Assembly (NCBI RefSeq): GCF_014839805.1
Contig: NC_051130.1
Location: 2,790,001 to 2,854,000 of the forward strand
From: Manduca sexta
Lineage: Eukaryota > Arthropoda > Insecta > Lepidoptera > Sphingidae
Direction: 5' to 3'
Length of the DNA stretch: 64,000 bases
Shown: piece after piece, positions 57,901 through 64,000 of the stretch
Layout of the letters: each line of letters opens with the position of its first letter
Position numbering within the stretch: the stretch's first letter is position 1
Notes under the pieces: model-generated
Seen by the model: the letters and a program-made list of their open reading frames with translations, nothing else
The model's database searches: none
Told to the model about the DNA's origin: nothing
Made by a program: the position numbers and the translations under genes

Positions 57901-60764
57901 AAACGAAACCACATACATACTTATCTTCTTTAATAATGAGATTCAAACAAATGAATATTAATAAAGTCACTTTAAATTTACATTGCCATTACTACTCTAA
58001 GAAAATTCGTCGCATCAACAACATCACACTTTCATTAATAAATACAGTTACGCATAAGCCATATTCGCACTAAACTACAAAATGATAAAAAAATCAGCAA
58101 AGTTCTTGTGTAAAAATATTCGCTTTTCATTTGTCTCATAACTTTATGAGACATAAACTTGAGTATGTAGTTTCATTTATTAACGCATGACAAAATGACG
58201 CTGTAAATTTAAATAAATTCTTGACAAAAGGAAAAATGGGTATTTATCCCCTTATTAATATAAGTATAATATTTTTCTATTAGAACATAAAGTTTTTTTT
58301 TTTTTATTTTTGCAATATTGAGTGAAAATGATCTGTACCTTACGAAACAATCACTCATATTATTCCATCAATATTATCTCACCAATTTGATATCCATTAG
58401 ACGAGACGGTGTTCATCATGGCCTCCAAAGCTGTGCCAGATCTGTCATCAGTGATGAAGCTGTGCTGCAAGTCACGGAGAATGTCCTCAAACTCAGGCGT
58501 CCACTTGGCAAAGTATACTGGCGCGTTCAGCTCTTGCTGTGTCATCGCCATCTCCAGGAGTTGGATGTGCTGTAACAATTAAATATACTATACTGGTGGT
58601 AAGATATATTTTATATCCGTCCGGATAGCGACCACCGTACACAAGGTTTTAAAATCCGCCATAGTGGCCCACGTAAGTGTTGCATTCTGGGATCAGATTG
58701 TGTATATCCAGTTCAAACAGGCCGGCATAATTGAGCCGACTGCCAAGGGGTAATCTATCATCAGTCGACATTCTAATGGACCCCAATCCAACTTCTCTTT
58801 GGATGAATTGAGGTCATTTTGTAGCAGTCAAAGTCCACGCAGACGAGATAGTGAGCCATTATGGCTAGAATACCCTTTGGCACTACTGAACCAATAAAAA
58901 AAACAGAAAGGTACAGTGTTTAAATGACAAAGGTCATAATTTGGATTACTTTTAGTCCACACTTTCGCACAGAAATCGCAAGCAATATTTAGCTATTAAT
59001 ATCTCACCTCTTTTTCCTCAGGGGTCAGCAGAGTGCTATTCTGTGGTAAAACGAGCAGCAGAGCGCCAGCTTTACTGCGGATCTCAAGGAACTGTTCTAT
59101 GGTGATATCCTGGATGCGAGCGACGACGCAGTGGCGCGAGGTGCTCCACGACGTGAGGGAACGGCCTTCCAGGTTGAAGCTGGCGCTACGGCATCCTGCA
59201 AGACAATGTTTTATAAACATGTTATACTTTTTGCCTGTCTTTGAACGTGCCACTAGTGTATACCTTCTACTATGGCCAAAACTAGCTTTTTGCCTGCCTG
59301 AGTACAATACCGCTTCTTACGACTTCGTAAGTACTCTGTCGTAGGTATAAGAGATGACAATAGATGGTGATGTTATTAATATAATCTACATCTATAATAT
59401 AAAAATGAATCACTAAATGTGTTGGTAAGCGCATAACTCAAGAACGCCTGGACCAATTGGGCCAATTTTTTTTTTTAATATTCGTCGAAGCTCAAGGATG
59501 GTTTTTACGGCGAGAAAATATCAAATAATTGCCGGAAAAACCCTAAAAACAGTCCTTTTCTTTATCCCATACAAACGTTTTCTAACTAATACGTAGAGTC
59601 AATTTGAGCTTTATTGCTATTGTATAAAGTTCACTGTTGTCTAAGCAATGTAGGTGTGTTCCTAACATCAAAGCAGTGTGCGTTGGAGCACAGAATATAA
59701 TAATGTAATGTCGCATTCTGAAACTCAACAAAAGTGATATCGCGGACCTGACTAAATTGAACAGTCACAAAATTTTGTTTGATTCCCTGGCGCATAGACA
59801 AATAAATCTGATGGTTTTTCAACACGGGAACAGGCAACATACAATTGACCATGGAGAAACAGAATATAATAATGTAATGTCAAATCAAACAAGGTTCTGT
59901 TCAGGAGAATTTTTGCCCCGACAATAAAATAGATAGGAACAAAAAACTGTCATATTACAAATCTTTTTGACAGGACGAAGTCTGTTAGGTCCGCTAGGAC
60001 AATCATTAAGTGTTTGTTGTATTAATCTGGAAAACCCATCCTTCTCCCATGGTCAATTTTATGTTGCCTGTTCCCGTGTTGGAAAACCATCAGATTTATT
60101 TGTTGGAATTTATCTTGATTATTTGTGGTAGATGTAAATAAGGCGTTTTATAGAAATATTCAATATACCTCCAAAAAAAAACTTGCTAGCCTATTGAAAG
60201 CAAACAAGCCTGCTTGTTTATGTCTGTGGAATTTTGTAATTTAGGATTCTATATTATACTGCACTGTAGTCGACTAAATATTAATTATCCTTTTACCTAA
60301 TAATTACAACGCTATAACATTTCCCCAGATCAAAGACTTCATTAGATTTTATACATTTGTCACCTAGTACAATATCTGTTCTTGGAAAATGGAAGGTGAA
60401 CTTTCATCTTATATTAGGATCGAGGCTTAGCAAACAGAATATAAAATACAAGGTAAATGAAGCATACACAAGATAACGCCAATCACAAACCAAATAGTCC
60501 TAAAAATGTTAATGAAACATAACCTCAAAATTCTAGGTCAATAATTTTAACTTTCATAAATTAAATCTTTCAAAGCAAATTCCACTCACCATGGGGTACG
60601 GTGTGGAGATCATATTGCTGCATTCTATACACAGAAAACTCATGAGACGCCGCAACTGGGTTCACCGGAGACATTATGATAAAAATAGGCAAAGCAACAA
60701 GAAGGTAGTAAGGCAAATAGCCTTTAAATATCTCGGCAAAGCCGTCCGCCTCGTCCAACCACAT
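48787..60764 (-). CDS. NCLN: Nicalin (BOS complex subunit, ER membrane), 10 coding exons
   Basis: Type I ER membrane protein; in animals nicalin joins NOMO and TMEM147 in the BOS complex, which works with the Sec61 translocon on multipass membrane proteins. Coding segments in transcript order: 60764-60590, 59195-59008, 58569-58383, 57650-57520, 56278-56066, 55461-55237, 54667-54500, 52295-52202, 50327-50198, 48928-48787. They sum to 1653 nt, giving 550 aa (human about 563). Seen: N-terminal hydrophobic signal (about 16-31), M28-like domain with AHYD (His219, Asp221) and LGADSNASG (Asp234), INLADELLAWQHERFSIRR, IYNLTDE, then SVKPAVFDL and a C-terminal membrane span (about 508-532) with a short lysine-containing tail. 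The family keeps the peptidase fold but is considered catalytically inactive. N111 is a glycosylation sequon. Introns hold many transposons. The gene converges on TG-2. Exon order and frame are continuous; only the exon 4 acceptor is ambiguous. Confidence 0.95.
49318..49486 (+). repeat. Repeat family D, copy 4
   Basis: Diverged: CCATAGTGACCCACGTATGT, GGATCAGCCTGTATACAGG, GACTGGCGAGGGATAA. In the last nicalin intron. Confidence 0.5.
49567..50142 (+). repeat. SINE family A, copy 10, interrupted
   Basis: The first part is 49567-49808 and the tail resumes at about 50081-50142 (GAGGCCCGTGCCCAACAGTG). Between them lie about 80 bp of other sequence and MITE E copy 2. In nicalin intron 9. Confidence 0.7.
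49889..50080 (+). mobile_element. MITE family E, copy 2
   Basis: Inverted ends GGGCCCTTATTCT and AGAATAAGGCCCC; the interior matches the nested copy at 28941-29119 in reverse. Confidence 0.8.
50198..50327 (-). CDS. NCLN: Nicalin exon 9 (residues 461-504)
   Basis: VTGALERALSRYMDVTVSVH, then DKREPEYTLYSPTSAVLYVY. Donor GTAAGA, phase 2. Confidence 0.92.
50603..51621 (+). mobile_element. Non-LTR/SINE-like retroelement with internal tandem array
   Basis: Starts ACTAGCTTTTGGCCGCGGCT and ends CAAACAAACAAACAAACTCT then TATAATAGTATAGAT, the typical head and tail of a lepidopteran short retroelement. The middle is expanded by five 123-bp units. Confidence 0.6.
50953..51568 (+). repeat. Minisatellite, five units of about 123 bp
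   Basis: Units start ATTACTGCTCCGCTCCTATT at 50953, 51076, 51201, 51324 and 51447. Each contains ATAGCGTGATGATATATAGC, a CGAACAAAGGGCTATCCAA-type block and ACCGGTAGTTCCTGAGATTA. Units 4 and 5 are most alike. Confidence 0.85.
52202..52295 (-). CDS. NCLN: Nicalin exon 8 (residues 430-461)
   Basis: SVDEASVKHWFNYLSSQPRA then AQIITTTAPNA, matching the W-x-x-x-L-x-x-QPRAAQ element of nicalin. Donor GTAACT, phase 1. Confidence 0.93.
52451..52745 (+). repeat. SINE family A, copy 11
   Basis: Diverged; ACGTAGCCTAGTTGAATGG ... CAGGACTGATATTATTATT, in nicalin intron 7. Confidence 0.7.
53317..54225 (+). mobile_element. Internally deleted Tigger/pogo (Tc1/mariner superfamily) DNA transposon
   Basis: 909 bp, flanked by TA duplications (53315-53316 and 54226-54227). 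The ends are inverted repeats of about 21-23 bp starting CAGTAGAACCCG and ending CGGGTTTTACTG. Both ends also carry several TAATACG/CGTATTA-like subterminal repeats, as pogo elements do. It sits in the nicalin intron between exons 7 and 8, on the opposite strand. The full-length relative would be expected to code for a DDE transposase of several hundred residues; here that middle part is gone while the ends are intact, so it is a non-autonomous copy that could be mobilised only in trans. Confidence 0.85.
53663..54037 (+). CDS. Tigger-type transposase remnant: N-terminal HTH start fused to C-terminal tail, 124 aa
   Basis: Open reading frame of 124 codons from MTTIKRKALSIQEKIKIL, which matches the CENP-B/psq-type DNA-binding helix-turn-helix start of Tigger/pogo transposases. 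It then goes directly into an acidic stretch (SIEDVNNTQEEAESDNDQED) and a tail ending in KQTKISDYFK-like residues (QTKISDYFK), the usual C-terminus of this family. The whole DDE catalytic domain and most of the DNA-binding domain are missing, but the frame is open across the junction. A start further upstream (53525) would add 46 residues without family resemblance. Probably not a host gene; the intact frame may simply reflect a young in-frame deletion. Confidence 0.6.
   Translation: MTTIKRKALSIQEKIKILNAFDKKSQTKNQTPTIDDNMASCEIQSIEDVNNTQEEAESDNDQEDESTPILLHAQALSAVNDLRRYVTSLNQSEDALQKLNYVENLVIVNASKYFCQTKISDYFK
54311..54457. repeat. Long palindrome (about 70-bp arms)
   Basis: Whole 147 bp folds back: ATCGGAAT ... 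ATTCCGAT at the ends, GCCGGC, CATGACA, CTACATGACATT, GTGTCACG and ATAACCTTAT on both arms. Located 43 bp upstream of nicalin exon 7's donor on the intron 7 side. Confidence 0.85.
54500..54667 (-). CDS. NCLN: Nicalin exon 7 (residues 374-429)
   Basis: SHKSPGRSTVLDVWSEQSAR, then ALASHIYNLTDEINHEDRQM. Donor GTAAGG, phase 0. Confidence 0.94.
54788..54950. other. GC-rich block in nicalin intron 6
   Basis: Strongly GC-rich and CpG-rich among AT-rich flanks, open in several frames on both strands. No match to nicalin or to any family I know; the nicalin frame is complete without it. Confidence 0.4.
54955..55010 (+). repeat. AACCGACATCAAAAAAGG repeat fragment
   Basis: Second copy of the block at 40499-40560, abutting the GC-rich block. 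Confidence 0.5.
55237..55461 (-). CDS. NCLN: Nicalin exon 6 (residues 299-373)
   Basis: DVSFVMCLDSLASS, then HKKINLADELLAWQHERFSI, the best conserved nicalin signature. Donor GTAACT, phase 0. Confidence 0.95.
56066..56278 (-). CDS. NCLN: Nicalin exon 5 (residues 228-298)
   Basis: ELSLGADSNASGAVAVLELA, then RAAPDLLFVLTSAGHHLNYF and WLEEQLDSTDASLLQ. Much more GC-rich than its surroundings. Donor GTACAA, phase 0. Confidence 0.95.
56347..56511. repeat. Family H fold-back pair
   Basis: GAAATTAAACTTATTTTCGG ... TCCCGACGTTTCGAAGACTT, a short centre with a G8 run, then GAAACGTCGGGAGAAAATAA back to AGTTTAATTTC. Two family H units head to head, 165 bp, in nicalin intron 4. Confidence 0.8.
56537..56863. 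mobile_element. MITE family G, copy 2, intact
   Basis: 327 bp with ends GGGTCCGTTCAAGTGTTACG and ATAATACTTGAACGGCCTC, TA on both sides (56535-56536, 56864-56865). Non-coding. Confidence 0.78.
56934..57238 (+). repeat. Repeat family C, copy 6
   Basis: Full length, about 70 bp beyond MITE G copy 2, in nicalin intron 4. Confidence 0.75.
57520..57650 (-). CDS. NCLN: Nicalin exon 4 (residues 184-227)
   Basis: VTLHGKLVGRSGSGQTIVIV then AHYDSSGLVP, holding the M28-like H-x-D. Donor GTACGT. Two in-frame AG acceptors lie 9 nt apart (exon start 57650 or 57641); I chose the first because it gives YQIVVS, a better family match. Confidence 0.88.
57755..57832 (+). repeat. Repeat family H, copy 3
   Basis: CGAAGGCTGCAGTGTTCGAA then ACGTTGGGAGAAAACTAAAA, in nicalin intron 3. 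Confidence 0.55.
58383..58569 (-). CDS. NCLN: Nicalin exon 3 (residues 122-184)
   Basis: HIQLLEMAMTQQELNAPVYF, then DDRSGTALEAMMNTVSSNGY. Donor GTGAGA, phase 1. Confidence 0.93.
58593..58823 (+). repeat. Repeat family D, copy 5
   Basis: Full-length copy CTGGTGGTAAGATATATTTT ... GGATGAATTGAGGTCATTTT, starting 24 bp from nicalin exon 3. Confidence 0.65.
59008..59195 (-). CDS. NCLN: Nicalin exon 2 (residues 59-121)
   Basis: GCRSASFNLEGRS, RHCVVARIQDITIEQFLEIR, then ALLLVLPQNSTLLTPEEKE with glycosylation sequon N111. Donor GTGAGA, phase 0. Confidence 0.93.
59391..59853 (-). mobile_element. Helitron 3'-terminal fragment with helicase C-terminus remnant
   Basis: Within nicalin intron 1. The 59853-59752 part codes for the end of a Helitron helicase. 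The rest, down to a TATTATAGATGTAGA-like end near 59391, looks like the non-coding 3' tail of such an element. The exact ends are not resolved. Confidence 0.5.
59691..59884. repeat. Direct repeat flanking Helitron remnant
   Basis: ACAGAATATAATAATGTAAT plus GTC occurs at about 59690-59712 and 59860-59882, bracketing the reversed helicase fragment. Confidence 0.7.
59752..59853 (-). pseudogene. Helitron helicase C-terminal fragment
   Basis: Frame reads HGQLYVACSRVEKPSDLFVY then APGNQTKFCDCSI and a stop. HGQLYVACSRV is the motif VI region of PIF1-like helicases in the RepHel protein of Helitrons. About 33 codons remain, with no Rep domain nearby, so it is a dead fragment. Confidence 0.8.
59997..60131 (+). 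pseudogene. Second Helitron helicase C-terminal fragment, opposite orientation
   Basis: Frame reads GQSLSVCCINLENPSFSHGQ then FYVACSRVGKPSDLFV and stops at 60129-60131. It covers helicase motifs V-VI of a Helitron RepHel protein and extends 18 residues further upstream than the reversed copy at 59752-59853. Inside nicalin intron 1. Confidence 0.8.
60590..60764 (-). CDS. NCLN: Nicalin exon 1 (residues 1-59)
   Basis: MWLDEADGFAEIFKGYLPYY, then hydrophobic LLVALPIFIIMSPVNPVAA as signal sequence, followed by HEFSVYRMQQYDL, a conserved nicalin start. Donor GTGAGT, phase 1. Confidence 0.94.
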
Positions 60765-61860
60765 TTTGATGTTTAAAGATTATGTTTAGTTAACGAAATT
60801 AACACAAAAACCAATTTTCACCACATAATCCAATAAGAAACCCTACGTGTGATAACTCGGTCAATGACATTTCATTTTTTAATTTTTATCTTTTCCTTTT
60901 CACGTTTTCGTTTGGAAATAATAAGCATAGGAAACAATAATGTACAGCTTACATAAATTATTGTAATATTTAATTGAATAATGATAACATAAAACAAATT
61001 TTACCAAATAATACTATCATGAGGTCAGAGAACCGTTATTTTTTATTCTTAATATTTATTTCTTTTGTGTTTAAGATCAATAAAACATAGGGGCCAGACA
61101 AAATCTCAAGTGTCACATGTCACAGTCACAGATAATAAAAGACTTTGACATATCATTCTTTTTCGTCACACTTAGTTCGGGTTAAAACCACTAGGTGCTT
61201 AACTGGCGCTAATAAAGTAGAGAGGTCTTGAATGTATTGGTATAAAACTGTTATTGAAAAGCGCGGAAATTAAAAACGATCTTGTTTCTCTGCGTATGCA
61301 AACAACTGAAAAACTTAATAAACAATGGAACCCCCTGTTGGACAAAATACATACATGGTCTATCATAGACACTAGACGACTAAGTAAATACACTATAACT
61401 TCTAGTAATTTTTTTGTAGTAATTCTTGGTTGTTATAGGAAACCATAAAATGCCACAGAACTATCGTACTCTGCCCAGGTGACACCACCATTAAAAAGAT
61501 ATCTTTGGTCCTACGTGCCTTTGACATACAAAACAATATCACACCTTTATCTCTTTATAGGTAAACAAAAGTGTAACAAACACATATTTAGCGATGTTAA
61601 GACTTAGGTCCCATGTGACGTTTCTATCTTCTAATAGCCATCCTATTGCCGTTTAGCGGGAACATTTTGAGTCTCCAAGCTGTCACGGCAAAGCCGTCCG
61701 CTGACTTTAAAAACCATTTTGTCCGGCTTTGAAATCGAATCCGAGACAACACCTCGTACTGCAATGCAACTGCAACGCCTACAAACCAGTTGAAGGCATC
61801 GAGTCATACCCCTCCCCCCTGTTTATTAGTAGAAGCGAAGCTTTGTAATGGTGCAATATT
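60765..61860. other. Nicalin upstream region
   Basis: Should contain the nicalin 5' UTR and promoter. I see no clear TATA box or other element that I would place with confidence, and no other gene. Confidence 0.4.
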
Positions 61861-61865
61861 TGTAT

Positions 61866-62140
61866 GTGAGTAGCGCCCATCGTACCCACCGTACACAAGA
61901 GGTCCTCGTAAGTATATCCCGTTCCTGAATCAGCCTGTATATATCTGATTTCAAAGACACCGGCGTAATCGACTGACAAGGGATAATCATACCTTGTTAT
62001 TTAGTTTTATGTTTTTGTTTTTGTTTTGTTACTATGCGCACGTTATACTGTGTGTGCAATAATAAATCTTTCTTCTTTCTTTATTTCCTTGTCAGTCGAT
62101 ACTTCCATTGCACTACACTCAGTATGTAGTGGTGTAGTTC
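61866..62140 (+). repeat. Repeat family D, copy 6, interrupted
   Basis: GTACCCACCGTACACAAGAG, CGGCGTAATCGACTGACAAG; the sequence then breaks at about 61995 and resumes with CTTGTCAGTCGATACTTCC at 62089. The insert ends in AATAAATCTTTCTTCTTTCT, a common lepidopteran retroelement tail. Confidence 0.45.
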
Positions 62141-63269
62141 AGTCACTTTGCTGTATAAAAAAAGTTACTACTAAGCAGAGGACTTATACACGTCGTAACA
62201 AAATAGAATATAGATTATGGTTACATTTTAACTTAAAATAAGTCTAAGAGAAGTTAACAACCAGCGGCTGGAACTTCAAGCGGTTGTGGTTAATTTAAGA
62301 AACATGAGCTCCAAAACAGAGGACTCCACTGACTAAGACTACGAATGCTAAGAAGTTAAGGCGATTATATTGACTCTGCGTTACGTTCGACTTAAAACAA
62401 TTTACGTAACAAAAAACTTGGTTTTGCGTGCAGGTTCGCTTGCTTGAAGGCCTTGCTCGGAATAATATAACACTATATTGACCTCGATTACACCGAGAGA
62501 ACGGTTTATATTTGGCTGCGGAACTATAATGCTGGGATAATTATCAATATTATTTTATTATATTTTTAATTACATTTTTTTCTTTTATATATGTTTTTAG
62601 CCTAATGCAACTTTTAAGTATATAAAAAAGTATCCTGTACGCATCTAATTCTACTGTTGCAATTTGTAGATAATATGGCAGCCCAAGATACAAGCGTTGC
62701 TTAGTTTGGGTGCCACTGGCAAATATTGTAAAATTATTGTATTCGTACTCTTCTTGAATAAATAAAATATTTCTAAATAAATAATTACATTTCTTGGATA
62801 AAAAGTAGTTTACATAGTTCAGGACATGGTTAATCTGTGTGTCAAATTCCATGCAAATCTATTTAGCGGTCTCAGAGTTTACCTTCTTCTAAGTAACATC
62901 CAAATATTTTCATAAACTTTCGCATTTAGTAAAATACTGTTACATACTTCATAGGAATTACGAGAGGTACATAAGATATGTGATAGTAAGTATAGCAATG
63001 AACGAATACATGGAATTTACTCGTCTATCCTCCTTCTTCTTCTTTTATTTTATAGCTGCCACCATTTATTTATCGGTGATTTTGCTAATATCTAGTAATA
63101 ATAGCAGATACAAAACAAAACCTAAAATAGGATCATTCCACCTGTCCTTAACGTTTAACGAAACCAGCTAAAACCTAAAATTGGAATGGTGATGTCAGAG
63201 GCGTAACTATAGGATGGCATGAAGTTAAAATGCCACGAGCCCCAGGATTGCCTGTTGCATTCGCTATTA
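62141..63269. other. Intergenic, nothing recognised
   Basis: AT-rich, short frames only. Confidence 0.5.
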
Positions 63270-63353
63270 TTTTGGCCCGGGATTCGAATTCAGGACCTCA
63301 GCGCGGTATCTGTACTTATACCGTGTAGAATTACTACGCCACTAAGGCAGTCA
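63270..63353 (-). repeat. SINE family B head fragment
   Basis: Reversed tRNA-like head only: GGCCCGGGATTCGAATTCAG ... CGCCACTAAGGCAGTC pattern, no body. Confidence 0.6.
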
Positions 63354-64000
63354 AGTTTCGATTAAACAATTTGAAGCTTTAATTTTTAGCTACTTTTGTG
63401 GCCTGTATCTACTCTTCACCTAGTTTTTGCAATTAAATCAAAACTCCACAAAGAACATCTCCAAATAAAAACGTACACAACAAATCTGTGTACAAATAAA
63501 AATCGAGGTCAAAGCGAATCAGCCGAATACGTTGTGCCAATGTTAAAATAGTTATCAAAACACATATTGCGTAAATAATGTGAATAATAATCTTATCAAT
63601 ATTAAAATTAATTAGCTCATTATTAACATTACGGAGGTCAGTAGCCGGCCACGTAAACACGCGCGTGAATGAGAGGGCTATTAATATTCTATCACTACGG
63701 TTGTAACTTCGCCATTTATGTGCCGCGCCGTGTTAACTGAGTATCCTCCCTTATGGAAATATCTTAATGATCCGGCGTCGTTAGAAGGCTTAATATCACT
63801 ATACTGCCGTCATCAACTCAAAAGCGGTATCTCAAAAAAGAAATCAAAATCTTGATTTTTATGTCGTCAGATAGCTTAAAGAAATACCCATCCAATAAAT
63901 TTACCTAAATAACGGTATCTTGTTTAGAACATGTTAAAAAACCTTAAATTAATTTTTCTATCTCAATTTTACATACAAAACTATAAAACTATATTTACTA

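Overview
The window looks like nuclear DNA from a lepidopteran insect (moth or butterfly). It is AT-rich, its genes are split into many short exons with GT-AG introns, and it carries many copies of SINEs, MITEs, Helitron and non-LTR fragments of kinds common in Lepidoptera. No bacterial, viral or organellar content was seen. The organism call is an inference from the gene and repeat types.

Three protein-coding genes can be reconstructed completely at the coding level. Two are tandem transglutaminase paralogues on the + strand: TG-1 (9317-26598, 14 coding exons, 706 aa) and TG-2 (35166-45161, 14 coding exons, 696 aa). Every intron falls at the same position and phase in both, and both keep the Cys-His-Asp catalytic triad and an RGD tripeptide, so they are a tandem duplication of one gene. 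Convergent to them on the - strand is a nicalin gene (60764 down to 48787, 10 coding exons, 550 aa), an ER membrane protein with a degenerate M28-peptidase fold. The transglutaminases (protein cross-linking, expected in hemolymph clotting and cuticle) and nicalin (ER membrane-protein biogenesis) have no known pathway in common; their adjacency is probably incidental.

Layout: 1-9300 is intergenic, full of repeats, possibly with TG-1 5' UTR exons I cannot place. 9300-26800 is TG-1. 26800-35140 is intergenic with several well-bounded MITEs, two of them nested. 35145-45405 is TG-2. 45400-48670 is intergenic. 48670-60765 is nicalin, whose introns hold an internally deleted Tigger/pogo transposon that still codes for 124 aa, a MITE interrupted by a minisatellite-bearing retroelement, a long palindrome, and two Helitron helicase remnants facing opposite ways. 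60765-64000 is intergenic.

I found no operon-like, CRISPR, phage or defence system, and no convincing new multi-gene system. The most interesting material is the duplicated transglutaminase pair, the tandem splice acceptors of nicalin exon 4, the transposons with intact ends and target duplications, and SINEs sitting directly upstream of transglutaminase splice acceptors. Exon boundaries were set by hand from reading-frame continuity, splice consensus and paralogue comparison, with no transcript data.
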